Shown piece after piece: positions 45,047-53,539 of a stretch of 64,000 nucleotides of DNA (position 1 is its first letter; each line of letters begins with the position of its first letter). The notes under the pieces are model-generated. The model saw only the letters and a program-made list of their open reading frames with translations, was not told where the DNA came from and made no database searches. Origin of the DNA: Tepidimonas ignava (GTDB lineage Bacteria > Pseudomonadota > Gammaproteobacteria > Burkholderiales > Burkholderiaceae_C); assembly GCF_004342625.1 (NCBI RefSeq), contig NZ_SMAH01000013.1, positions 1 to 64,000 on the forward strand, read 5' to 3'. The position numbers and the translations under genes are program-made.

Positions 45047-45310
45047 TCACTCCTCCTCCTCGGCCACGCCGAATTCCTGGTCCAGCCGGTTCATCGTGCG
45101 GGCGTAGTACCAGATGATGAGCACATAGACCACCAGCGCCCCCTGGGCGCCGACCCAGAAGCTGAATGGCCAGCCAAAGAAGTTGAAGCTGAGGTCGCGG
45201 GCGAAATACCCGATGACGAACGTGACGAAGAACCAAATCGCCAGCAGCACGCCGGTGATGCGTAGGTTCTTCTGCCAGTAGCGCTGATGCGCTTCGGACA
45301 GCGGTTGCAT
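45047..45310 (-). CDS. DUF4212 small subunit of the solute symporter
   Basis: 87 residues with two membrane segments (ITGVLLAIWFFVTFVIGYFA and FWVGAQGALVVYVLIIWYYA) and an acidic C-terminus (GVAEEEE). DUF4212 proteins are found almost always directly before an ActP-like symporter and are thought to form a complex with it. Start 45310, 4-base gap to the symporter. Confidence 0.93.
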   Translation of the reverse strand: MQPLSEAHQRYWQKNLRITGVLLAIWFFVTFVIGYFARDLSFNFFGWPFSFWVGAQGALVVYVLIIWYYARTMNRLDQEFGVAEEEE

Positions 45311-45415
45311 GATGTCTCCTCACACCGTCTATGCCAGAGCCGGGCATGGCCCAGCCACCCAACCCAGGGGCGCGCCGCAGGGAGCGCCCCCGCCCTGCAA
45401 CCACGGTGTCCGCGC

Positions 45416-45991
45416 CTAGCCCATCGGCTGCAGCCCGGTCTCGCGCACGAGCTGGGCGGCCACCTTGGGCTCGAAACCTTGCAGGTGCCGGATGATGCGG
45501 CGGGCCTGCTCGGTTTCAGCGCGGTCGGCATGAATCCGCGCCATCTGGTACCAGGCGTACGGACTCATGGGTTGCAATTCCGTGTTGCGCTGCAGCGCCT
45601 GCAGGGCTTCGTCCAGCCGCCCCTGCGCGATCAGGGTCAGCCCCAGCCCATACCAGGCGCGGTCCAGCCGTGGATCCAAGGCCACGGCGCGCCGAAAACT
45701 CGCCTCGGCGGCCTGGGCGTGCCCGAGTTGTTCCAGCACGTAGCCGCGGTTGAACCAGTGCGCGGCGGCGTCGGGCTGCAGCGCCACCAGTTCGTCCAGC
45801 AGCGGCGCGGCTTCGGCCAGCCGGCCGGCTTCGGCCAGCAGGTGCGCCAGCGTCGCCAGCAGATGCGCGTCGCCTGGGTGCAAGGCCCGCGCGCGTTGCA
45901 GCAGCGCCAGCGCCTGCGCGCGCCGGCTCCACCACAGCAGCGCGCGCACACGCCAGCGCAGCACGTCGGCCGAGTGCCACCAGCGCCTCAT
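45416..45991 (-). CDS. TPR-repeat protein
   Basis: 191 residues, nearly all tetratricopeptide repeats (for example AHWFNRGYVLEQLGHAQAAE and AWYGLGLTLIAQGRLDEALQ). No signal peptide, but it starts with basic and hydrophobic MRRWWHSADVLRWRVRAL. It overlaps the small membrane protein gene (ATGA) and lies upstream of the symporter pair on the same strand. Unknown function, probably a scaffold. Confidence 0.85.
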   Translation of the reverse strand: MRRWWHSADVLRWRVRALLWWSRRAQALALLQRARALHPGDAHLLATLAHLLAEAGRLAEAAPLLDELVALQPDAAAHWFNRGYVLEQLGHAQAAEASFRRAVALDPRLDRAWYGLGLTLIAQGRLDEALQALQRNTELQPMSPYAWYQMARIHADRAETEQARRIIRHLQGFEPKVAAQLVRETGLQPMG

Positions 45992-46284
45992 CGGCACGCC
46001 TCCACGCCGATGGCCAGGCAGTGCTCGATCTTGGCCAAGGTCACCGCCAGGTACAGCGCCGCCATCAGGCAAAACGCCACGAACGGGTGCGTGCGTGGCG
46101 CCAACGCGCGCGGCGCCAGCCAGCGCCCCAGCGCGATCCACGGGCGGTTGACCATCTGGAACAGTTGGTAAAACAGGTTGCGCTGCCGCCCCGCGCCGGC
46201 CAGCACGTGCAACGCCCCTTGCCCGGCCAGCGCCAGCAGGCCGATGTACAGGATCAACTGCGCGATGTTGAGCCACAGCAGCAT
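45988..46284 (-). CDS. Small membrane protein, unknown function
   Basis: 98 residues from MLLWLNIAQLIL (46284). Two hydrophobic helices (about 4-25 and 68-88), with a basic loop RQRNLFYQLFQMVNRPWIAL between. I do not recognise a family. It is translationally coupled to the TPR protein, so the two probably act together at the inner membrane. Confidence 0.75.
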   Translation of the reverse strand: MLLWLNIAQLILYIGLLALAGQGALHVLAGAGRQRNLFYQLFQMVNRPWIALGRWLAPRALAPRTHPFVAFCLMAALYLAVTLAKIEHCLAIGVEACR

Positions 46285-46463
46285 AGGATCGAGGGCAGCG
46301 GACGTTCGATGACGGCAATGGTCACGCGGCAAGCCTTACAACACACTTACATGATGGGGTGGGTAGGGGTAAATCCTAGGGTGCTGACATGGCCCGGGGG
46401 GTGTTGGTGGGTGGGCCGGTTTTCTTACAGTATGGGCGTGCCCAACATCCATGGAGCATCGAC

Positions 46464-47975
46464 ATGAAGGAGGCACGCAGCGCCGTGCACGCACCGCCCC
46501 GGGAGGAATGGCAGGCGGCCCAGCGCCTGGTGCAGGCCGAGTGGGCGGCGCAGGGGGCTTGGGGGCCGCCGCTGGAATTGCCGCTGGGGGAGCTGCCGCT
46601 GCGCACGCCGGTGGCGCTGCCTGCCGACGCCCCCGTGCGGCAGGCGCTGCGCGTGATGAGCGAGCAGCGCGTCGGTTCGGTGCTGGTGCTGGGGTCGCAG
46701 GGCGAGCTGCAGGGCATTTTCACGCGGCACGACGTGCTGGAGCGCGTTGCGCTGCCCGGCAGCGACCCGCAGCAGCCGCTGGCGACGGTGATGACGCAAC
46801 CCGTGCACGCCCTCACCACCAGCGACACGGTGCACGACGCCGCGGTGCTGATGTCGCGCCACCGCATCCGCCACGTGCCGGTGCTGCAAGGCGGGCGCGT
46901 GGTCAGCGTCGTGTCGGAGCGCGATGTGTTCGCGCTGCACCACCTGTCGGTGCGGCACGTTGGGCACACCATCGCGGCGGCGCAGTCCTTGCCCGATTTT
47001 CAGCACGCGGCGGCGCAGATTCGCCAGTACGCGCGTCACTTGATGGCGCAGGGGGTGCAGGCGCGCTCGTTGACGGCGCTGATCGTGCGGCTCAACGACC
47101 AGCTCACGCAGCGCATGATCGAGCGCACGCTGGCCGAGCACGGTCTGGATCCACGCGAGATGGCGTGGCTGGCGCTGGGCTCCGAGGGCCGGGGGGAACA
47201 AACGCTGGCCACCGACCAGGACAACGCGCTGATCTTTGCCGTGCCCGACGGCGGCGATCCCGAGCATGTCCGGCAGCGTTGGCTGGGCTGGGCGCGGCGC
47301 GTCAACGAGTGGCTGGACGCCTGCGGTTACCCGTTGTGCAAGGGCGGCATCATGGCCGGCCAGGCGGCCTGTTGCCTGACCCTGGAGGAGTGGCGGCAGC
47401 GCTTTGCCCGCTGGATCGACAGCGGCGGCCCGCAAGAGCTGCTGCGCGCCAGCGTCTTTTTCGATTTGCGCGCGTTGGCGGGGCGCGAAGATTGGGCCGA
47501 GGCGCTGCGCGCCGATGTGCTGGCCCGCACCCAGGCGTCGCCGAGGTTCATCCGCCAGTTGGCGGCGGCGCACCTGGAGCACCGGGTGCCGTTGACGTGG
47601 TGGGGCGGTGTGCGCACCCGCCACGAGGGCGGGGGGCGCTGGATCGATCTCAAGCTGCAAGGCACGGCCCTGCTGGTGGAGGCCGCCCGTGTGCTGGCGT
47701 TGGCCCACGGCGTGGCCGCCACCGGCACGCCCGAGCGGCTGCGCGCGGCCGGGCGTGCGCGGCGTGTGCCCGAGGCGGAGGTCGACGGCTGGGTGGCGGC
47801 GTTCGACTACCTGCAAACCCTGCGGCTGGTGCAGCAGCTGCGCGCCGACACGCCTGGGCATCCCAACCGCCTGGATGTCCGGCGACTCAATGCGCTGGAG
47901 CTGCGCATGCTCAAAGCCGCGCTGGCCGCCATCCGCGGCTTGCAGCAGCGGCTGCAACTGGACTACCTGCGCTGA
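46464..47975 (+). CDS. CBS-domain and DUF294 nucleotidyltransferase-like protein
   Basis: 503 residues. Two CBS repeats (about 50-165, VLVLGSQGELQGIFTRHDVL and SRHRIRHVPVLQGGRV), then a GlnD-like nucleotidyltransferase core with GSEGRGEQTLATDQDNA (about 235) and a DUF294 C-terminal domain. Such proteins sit near DUF4212 and SSS symporter genes in many proteobacteria and may sense adenine nucleotides to control them. Here it is divergent from the membrane/TPR pair. The exonuclease that often follows is absent; pyk follows on the opposite strand. Confidence 0.88.
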   Translation: MKEARSAVHAPPREEWQAAQRLVQAEWAAQGAWGPPLELPLGELPLRTPVALPADAPVRQALRVMSEQRVGSVLVLGSQGELQGIFTRHDVLERVALPGSDPQQPLATVMTQPVHALTTSDTVHDAAVLMSRHRIRHVPVLQGGRVVSVVSERDVFALHHLSVRHVGHTIAAAQSLPDFQHAAAQIRQYARHLMAQGVQARSLTALIVRLNDQLTQRMIERTLAEHGLDPREMAWLALGSEGRGEQTLATDQDNALIFAVPDGGDPEHVRQRWLGWARRVNEWLDACGYPLCKGGIMAGQAACCLTLEEWRQRFARWIDSGGPQELLRASVFFDLRALAGREDWAEALRADVLARTQASPRFIRQLAAAHLEHRVPLTWWGGVRTRHEGGGRWIDLKLQGTALLVEAARVLALAHGVAATGTPERLRAAGRARRVPEAEVDGWVAAFDYLQTLRLVQQLRADTPGHPNRLDVRRLNALELRMLKAALAAIRGLQQRLQLDYLR

Positions 47976-47998
47976 ACACGGCGGCTCGGCGGCGGGCT

Positions 47999-49432
47999 TC
48001 ACGCCACCGTGCCGACCTTGAGCATGTTGGTGCCGCCCGGCGTGCCCATGGGCTGGCCGGCCGTGATCACGTAGCGGTCGCCGGCCTGCAAGCGGCCGCG
48101 GGCCTTGAGCTGCTGCACCGCCTGCTCCAGCGCGGTGTCGCGGTCGGCGCTGCCCCCTGCACTGCGCAGCGCATGCACGTTGCGGTACAGCGCCAGCTTG
48201 CGCGCGGTGCTCAGCCGCGGCGTGATGGCGTAAATCGGGATATCGACCGTGTGACGGCTCATCCACAGCGGCGTGGAGCCCGACTCGGTCAGCGCCACGA
48301 TGGCGCGCGCCTGCAGGTGGGACGCGATGAACAGCGCCCCCAGCGCGATCGACTGGTCGATGCGCGCAAACGTTTTGCCGATGAAATCGTGGTCCAGCGC
48401 ATCCTGGTAAGCCTGCTCCGCGGCCACGCAGATGCGCGCCATTTCCTGCACCGTTTGCAGCGGGTATTTGCCAGCGGCGGTCTCGGCGCTGAGCATCACG
48501 GCGTCGGTGCCGTCCAGCACCGCATTGGCCACGTCGCTGACCTCGGCGCGCGTGGGCACCGGCGCGTGGATCATGCTCTCCATCATCTGCGTGGCGGTGA
48601 TGACCAACCGGTCGTGCTCGCGCGCCAGCCGGATCATGCGCTTTTGCAGCGCCGGCACCGCGGCGTTGCCCACCTCGACCGCCAGGTCGCCGCGCGCCAC
48701 CATGATGCCGTCGCTGGCCTGCAAAATCGCCTCCAGCTCCGGGATCGCCTCGGCGCGCTCGATTTTGGCGATCAGGCCCGGGCGATGGTCGTCGTGCGCC
48801 GCCTCGTCGCACAGCCGGCGCGCCAGCCGCATGTCGTCGGCGTTTTTCGGAAAACTCACCGCCACGTAGTCGACACGCAGCGCCATCGCGGTGGCGATGT
48901 CGGCCATGTCCTTCGGTGTGAGCGCCGGCGCCGTCAACCCGCCGCCACGCTTGTTGATGCCCTTGTGGTTGGACAGCTCGCCGCCCACCACCACCCGGGT
49001 GTGCACGGCTGCACCCTCCACGCGCTCCACCTGCAGCTCGATCAGCCCGTCGTTGAGCAGCAGGATGTCGCCCGGCACGACGTCGCGCGGCAGCTCCTTG
49101 TAGTCCAGCCCCACCGCCGTTTCGTCGCCCGGCTCGGTGCGCGCCGCGTCCAGCGTGAACGCGGCCCCCTCCAACAGCGTGACCTTGCCGTGCGCGAACT
49201 TGCCGATGCGAATCTTGGGCCCCTGCAGGTCGGCCATCACCGCCACCTCTTTGCCCACCCGCTCGGCCGCGGCGCGCACCGCCTCGGCGCGGCGGCGGTG
49301 ATCGTCGGCGCTGCCGTGCGAAAAATTCAGCCGCACCACGTCCACGCCGGCGCGGATCATGGCCTCCAACAGCTCGGGCGAGTCGCTGGCAGGGCCCAGC
49401 GTGGCGACGATCTTGGTGGCGCGCAGCGGCAT
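47999..49432 (-). CDS. pyk: Pyruvate kinase
   Basis: 477 residues. TKIVATLGPAS near the start, MADLQGPKIRIG, the substrate site GIMVARGDLAVEVG (about 240-253), TATQMMESMI and PTRAEVSDVANAVLDG. Pyk I/II-type tetramer of central metabolism. Convergent with the DUF294 gene, 23 bases apart. Confidence 0.97.
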   Translation of the reverse strand: MPLRATKIVATLGPASDSPELLEAMIRAGVDVVRLNFSHGSADDHRRRAEAVRAAAERVGKEVAVMADLQGPKIRIGKFAHGKVTLLEGAAFTLDAARTEPGDETAVGLDYKELPRDVVPGDILLLNDGLIELQVERVEGAAVHTRVVVGGELSNHKGINKRGGGLTAPALTPKDMADIATAMALRVDYVAVSFPKNADDMRLARRLCDEAAHDDHRPGLIAKIERAEAIPELEAILQASDGIMVARGDLAVEVGNAAVPALQKRMIRLAREHDRLVITATQMMESMIHAPVPTRAEVSDVANAVLDGTDAVMLSAETAAGKYPLQTVQEMARICVAAEQAYQDALDHDFIGKTFARIDQSIALGALFIASHLQARAIVALTESGSTPLWMSRHTVDIPIYAITPRLSTARKLALYRNVHALRSAGGSADRDTALEQAVQQLKARGRLQAGDRYVITAGQPMGTPGGTNMLKVGTVA

Positions 49433-49560
49433 GGTGGCGGGTCTCCTCGACGGTGAGGGGGTGATGGGAGCTTACCCCTGGTTTGTAACCAAATTACGAC
49501 AGCCGATTGTAGTCACAGCCTTGCACGCTGGCCCGCGGTCGGGGGGCCTATGATGCGGCC

Positions 49561-50448
49561 ATGGTCCACACCCGCCCACCCCGCGCGCCACGTCCCCTCG
49601 AGGGGGTGCGCATTCTGAGTCTGGCGCTCAACCTGCCGGGCCCCGCGGCGCTGCAACGGCTGCGCCAACTGGGCGCGCGCTGCACCAAGGTGGAGCCGCC
49701 CGGCGGCGACCCCATGCAAGGCTACTGCGCCGCGGCCTACGCCGAGTTGCAGCGGGGCGTGCGCACGGTGGCGCTGGACCTCAAAACCACGGCGGGGCAA
49801 CGGCGCCTGGCACAACGGCTGGCGCGCACGGACGTGCTGCTGACCTCGTTTCGCCCCTCGGCGCTGGCGCGCCTGGGCCTGGACCCGTCCAGCCTGGCCC
49901 AGCGTCACCCGCGCCTGTGCGTGGTGCGCATCGTGGGCGGGGCGGGCGCGCGCGCCGAGGACGCTGGACACGACCTCACCTACCAGGCCGAGGCAGGTCT
50001 GATCGACGGGCTGGCGCTGCCGCCCAGCCTGTTGGCCGACATGGCCGGCGCTTTGCTGGCCAGCGAAGCCGTGTTGGCCGCGTTGCGCCAGCGCGACGCG
50101 CGAGGCCGGGGCGTGGTGCACGACGTGGGCCTGGCCGACGCGGCCGCCTGGCTGGCCCGCCCGCGGGCCTGGGGGCTGACGGCGCCCGGCGGGCTGCTGG
50201 GCGGGGCACACGCCGGCTACCGGGTGTACCGTTGCGCCGATGGCCGCGTGGCGGTGGCGGCGCTGGAGCCACACTTTGCCCGCCGCCTGGGCGACGTGGC
50301 CGGCCTGGGGCCACTGAGCCCGGCCGACGCCCTGCGCCCCGAGGTGGCCGACCGCTTGACCGTGTGGTTTGCCGGCCGCACCCGTGCTGAGCTCGACGCG
50401 CTGGGCCGCGCCCACGACCTGCCGTGGGTGACGCTGGACGCAGGCTGA
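49561..50448 (+). CDS. CaiB/BaiF family III CoA-transferase, short form
   Basis: 295 residues, clearly shorter than the usual 380-400. It keeps the N-terminal PLEGVRILSLALNLPGP, VEPPGGDPM, LDLKTTAGQRR and the catalytic aspartate in GHDLTYQAEAGLIDG. The C-terminal swivel domain is reduced. It may be a racemase-like member such as alpha-methylacyl-CoA racemase (same fold) or a shortened transferase. Substrate unknown. The gene stands alone on the plus strand between pyk and the DUF2061 gene. Confidence 0.85.
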   Translation: MVHTRPPRAPRPLEGVRILSLALNLPGPAALQRLRQLGARCTKVEPPGGDPMQGYCAAAYAELQRGVRTVALDLKTTAGQRRLAQRLARTDVLLTSFRPSALARLGLDPSSLAQRHPRLCVVRIVGGAGARAEDAGHDLTYQAEAGLIDGLALPPSLLADMAGALLASEAVLAALRQRDARGRGVVHDVGLADAAAWLARPRAWGLTAPGGLLGGAHAGYRVYRCADGRVAVAALEPHFARRLGDVAGLGPLSPADALRPEVADRLTVWFAGRTRAELDALGRAHDLPWVTLDAG

Positions 50449-50462
50449 GGACGCACGCTATG

Positions 50463-50479
50463 GCTATCTATCAAATAGC
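50463..50479. repeat. Small AT-rich inverted repeat
   Basis: GCTAT-CTATCAA-ATAGC, in a short AT-rich gap between the CoA-transferase and DUF2061 genes. Similar GCTAT...ATAGC elements occur often between genes in Comamonadaceae (from memory). It may be a worn copy of such a repeat. Confidence 0.35.
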
Positions 50480-50556
50480 AAAGTACGATTGATTTTTATT
50501 TGGTCTTGCCCCACCATAACGCCATGGTCGATGTCCGAACCACCCAGGAGAACACC

Positions 50557-50829
50557 ATGGCCCGCTTGCGTCGCATTGCCCACACCCACCGGCTGGCGCT
50601 GCTCAAGACCGCCACCTACTACGTCATGCACATCACGGTGGCCATGGCCGTGGCCTACGCGGTCACCGGCAGCTGGGTGGCCGCGCTGACGCTGAGCCTG
50701 CTGGAGCCCAGCGTGCAGGCCGTGGCGTACTTTTTCCACGAGCGTGCGTGGGCGCGCTGGCAGCAGCGTAGGCCAGCCGTGACCGCGACACCGAACCAAA
50801 CCCCGATCCCGGCGCCGATGCCCGGCTGA
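50557..50829 (+). CDS. DUF2061 membrane protein
   Basis: 90 residues from MARLRRIAHTH, with ribosome site CCAGGAG. Two membrane helices (about 22-55). The LLKTATYYVMHITVAMAVAY and SLLEPSVQAVAYFFHERAW patterns are typical of DUF2061 proteins, of unknown function. The first ATG of the frame (50500) is 19 codons earlier and lacks a ribosome site. Confidence 0.85.
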   Translation: MARLRRIAHTHRLALLKTATYYVMHITVAMAVAYAVTGSWVAALTLSLLEPSVQAVAYFFHERAWARWQQRRPAVTATPNQTPIPAPMPG

Positions 50830-50923
50830 CGCGCCCTATCCAAGCCGTGCCGCTGGAGCGGCCGGCGGCAGCGGCGCCGTGGCATGATAGGTTCCTCAAA
50901 CCACCGTTTGGAGGACGCGCATC

Positions 50924-51562
50924 ATGTCCGCCCCTGTCGATGCCTTGCGTGGACCGAGCCGCCGCCGCTGGCTGGCTTGGGCCCTCGCCGTGCCTGCGGC
51001 GGCCCCGCTGGCCGGCTGCGGCTACAACGAGTTTCAGCGTCTGGACGAAGAGGTCAACGCCGCGTGGGCCGAGGTGCTCAACCAGTATCAGCGCCGCGCC
51101 GACCTGGTGCCCAACCTGGTGGCCACGGTGCAGGGTGAGGCCAACTTCGAGCGCGAGACGCTGACGCGCGTCATCGAGGCGCGCGCCCGCGCCACCGCGA
51201 TCCAGGTCACGCCCGAGATGCTGCAGGACCCGCAGGCGCTGCAGCGCTTCCAGGCCGCGCAGGGGGAGCTGGGCGGCGCCCTGGCGCGCCTGCTGGTGGT
51301 GGCGGAGCAGTACCCCAACCTGAAGGCCAACCAGGCGTTTGCCGACCTGCGCGTGCAGCTTGAGGGCACCGAAAACCGCATCGCGGTGGCACGCAACCGC
51401 TACATCCAGGCCGTGCAGCGCTACAACACGCTGGTGCGCAGCTTTCCCACCAACCTGACGGCGATGGTGTTGGGCTACCAGCCCAAGGCGGGTTTTGCCC
51501 CCGGCAACGCCGCGGAGCTGGCGCAGCCGCCCAAGGTGGACTTCGGCACGCCCGGGCGCTGA
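50924..51562 (+). CDS. LemA family lipoprotein
   Basis: 212 residues. N-terminal membrane-anchor or lipobox (APLAGCGYNEF), then a coiled helical bundle with EVNAAWAEVLNQYQRRADLVPNLV, the signature of LemA, and ARNRYIQAVQRYNTLVRSFP. It is upstream of two TPM-domain genes, the usual LemA-YgcG arrangement, possibly in the envelope. Substrate or function unknown. Confidence 0.93.
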   Translation: MSAPVDALRGPSRRRWLAWALAVPAAAPLAGCGYNEFQRLDEEVNAAWAEVLNQYQRRADLVPNLVATVQGEANFERETLTRVIEARARATAIQVTPEMLQDPQALQRFQAAQGELGGALARLLVVAEQYPNLKANQAFADLRVQLEGTENRIAVARNRYIQAVQRYNTLVRSFPTNLTAMVLGYQPKAGFAPGNAAELAQPPKVDFGTPGR

Positions 51563-51591
51563 GCAAGGCCGCCCGTGGCTGCAACCCCAAC

Positions 51592-52503
51592 ATGATGGTG
51601 CGTGCCCGCTGCCCCCAAGCACGGCCGACCGCGCTGGCGCGGTGGCTGGTCGCCGCGGTGGCGTGCGCCTGGACGCTGCTGGCGGGTCTGGTGGCGGCCC
51701 AGCCGTTGCAGCCTGTGCCACCGCTGAGCGCCCGGGTGATGGACTTGACCGCAACGCTGACGCCACCGCAGCGTGCGGCCCTGGAAGAGCGTCTGGCGGC
51801 TTTTGAGCGCCAGCACGGCAGCCAAGTGGTGGTGCTGATGGTGCCCACCACAGCGCCGGAGGACATCACCGACTACACCCAGCGCGTTGGCGACGCCTGG
51901 AAACTGGGCCGCCGCGGCGTTGGCGATGGGGTGCTGCTGGTGGTGGCCAAACACGACCGCCGCGTGCGCATCGCCACCACCAAGGCGGTGGAGGGCGCGC
52001 TGCCGGACCTGCTGGCCAGCCGCATCATCGAGCGCGCCATCGTGCCGCACTTCCGCCAGGGCGACTTCTACGGCGGGCTGCAGGCCGGCGTCGAGCAGAT
52101 CCTGGCCGCGCTGGCCGGCGAGGCGCTGCCGCTGCCCGAAGCAGCCGCGGCCCGCCCCGGCGCGGGCGACGGCCCCGACATCGAGGGAGCGCTGGTGTTC
52201 GTGGCCGTGGCCGTACCCGTGATCGCCACCGTGGCGCGTGCGCTGTTGGGGCGGGTGTTGGGGGCGGCGGCCACCGCTGGCGTGGCCGGCGTGGTGGGGG
52301 CCGGGTTGGGCTTGCCGCTCGGGTGGCTGGGGCTGCTGGTGGTGGCGGCGTTCGTGCTGGCCATCAGCGGCGTGCGCGTGGGTGGTGGCGCGTCCGTGGG
52401 CCACGGAGGCTGGCGGGGCGGCGGAGGTGGCCTGGGTGGAGGCGGGTTCTCGTCCGGCGGTGGTGGCAACTTCGGGGGCGGCGGCGCCTCCGGGCGGTGG
52501 TGA
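51592..52503 (+). CDS. TPM-domain (YgcG-like) membrane protein
   Basis: 303 residues. N-terminal signal (ARWLVAAVACAWTLLAGLVA), TPM fold (about 45-180: RVMDLTATLTPPQRAALEERL, GDAWKLGRRGVGDGVLLVV), two more membrane segments (about 200-260) and a C-terminal Gly-rich tail of GGGGLGGGGFSSGGGGNF type that predicts low complexity. Same strand as lemA, 29 bases apart. Confidence 0.9.
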   Translation: MMVRARCPQARPTALARWLVAAVACAWTLLAGLVAAQPLQPVPPLSARVMDLTATLTPPQRAALEERLAAFERQHGSQVVVLMVPTTAPEDITDYTQRVGDAWKLGRRGVGDGVLLVVAKHDRRVRIATTKAVEGALPDLLASRIIERAIVPHFRQGDFYGGLQAGVEQILAALAGEALPLPEAAAARPGAGDGPDIEGALVFVAVAVPVIATVARALLGRVLGAAATAGVAGVVGAGLGLPLGWLGLLVVAAFVLAISGVRVGGGASVGHGGWRGGGGGLGGGGFSSGGGGNFGGGGASGRW

Positions 52504-52508
52504 GCTCC

Positions 52509-53051
52509 ATGGCAACCCTGCTGAGCACCCTGCGGCGCTGGGCGCGTCACCTGTGGCTGGATGAGCGCGCCAGCCGCCGCTGGCTGGACGATGCCGCAGC
52601 CGAGCGCCTGCGCCAACGCATCGCCGCCGGCGAAGCGCAGCATCTGGGCGAGGTGCGCATCTGTGTCGAGGCCAGTCTGCCGCTGGCGTGGCTGTGGCCG
52701 CCGCCAGCTGACGAGGCCGACCTGGCGGCACGCATTCGCCGTCGCGCGGTGCAGTGGTTTGCCCGGCTTCACGTGTGGGACACCGAAGCCAACGCCGGCG
52801 TGCTGATTTACGTGCTGCTGGCCGAGCGCGTCATCGAAATCGTGGCTGACCGCACGCTGGCACGCCAAGTGCCACCCGCGCAATGGGACGACGCTGTGCA
52901 AGCGCTGCAACAAGGCTTGCGTGCTGGGACCGTGGAGGCGGCTTTGACGTGCGCCGTCGACACCGTGCACGGTTGGCTGCTGGCGGTGGCGCCGGCCACG
53001 TCCGGGCAGCCTAACCCCAATGAACTGCCCGATGCGGTGGTGCGGGTATAG
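52509..53051 (+). CDS. Second TPM-domain protein
   Basis: 180 residues from MATLLSTLRRWARHL. TPM-like region with HLGEVRICVEASLPLAW, WDTEANAGVLIYVLLAERV, EIVADRTLARQVP. No signal peptide; possibly cytoplasmic or peripheral. It follows the YgcG-like gene after 5 bases. Two TPM genes in tandem behind lemA is a recurring arrangement in betaproteobacteria. Function unknown. Confidence 0.87.
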   Translation: MATLLSTLRRWARHLWLDERASRRWLDDAAAERLRQRIAAGEAQHLGEVRICVEASLPLAWLWPPPADEADLAARIRRRAVQWFARLHVWDTEANAGVLIYVLLAERVIEIVADRTLARQVPPAQWDDAVQALQQGLRAGTVEAALTCAVDTVHGWLLAVAPATSGQPNPNELPDAVVRV

Positions 53052-53146
53052 CACTGGCGGGACCCTATGGCGTCGCCCCTGATGTATTCCTAAGGTTTTG
53101 TTTTTTTCACCCTATTGGTCGTACATTTCCCCCAGTTCAATGGGCT

Positions 53147-53523
53147 TTGGTCGCTGTTTTGTGGGAGTTTGCCGTGCGCTACGCTTGCCCCGCCACACCG
53201 CTGTTGGGGGTGGGGGCTTGGCACGCGCCTTTCTCGGGTCCATCATGTACGCCATGGTCACGCGGGTATCCTGCGGACACGGCGGGCGCAAGCTGCTGGC
53301 CGACCCCGCGACATGGGTGGGGTTTTGGGTGCTGCAGAGCGCGGTGGTGGCACGCATCGTTGCAGCGCTGTGGCCAGATACGCTGGCCCTGATGGTGGGG
53401 GCTGCGCTGTTGTGGTTGGCAGCGGTGCTACCGTGGGGCGTGCGTTTGTTGTCTTGGTACGGTCGGCCTCGGCCCGATGGTCGTCCGGGTTGGGTGTGGG
53501 GACGGTATCGCGGGCCAACCTGA
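53147..53523 (+). pseudogene. nnrS: Remnant of nnrS, frameshifted and truncated
   Basis: The in-frame open part (53245-53523) reads MYAMVTRVSCGHGGRKLLAD and ends SWYGRPRPDGRPGW, matching the C-terminal segment of NnrS heme-copper membrane proteins. Joining it to the frame from 53147 (ATPLLGVGAWHA) restores the motif that normally precedes MVTRV, with a one-base shift near 53227-53230. The first eight to nine membrane helices of a normal NnrS (about 400 residues) are missing. It sits directly before the hemerythrin gene in an NO-response island, so the loss is recent on the scale of the cluster. Translation of the fragment as a small membrane protein cannot be excluded. Confidence 0.65.
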
Positions 53524-53539
53524 TGGAGGTCATCAGTCG

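Noticed and set aside
42736-45117. 793-residue plus-strand open frame opposite the symporter
   Set aside because: Antisense shadow with His/Arg/Gly-rich text and no domain.
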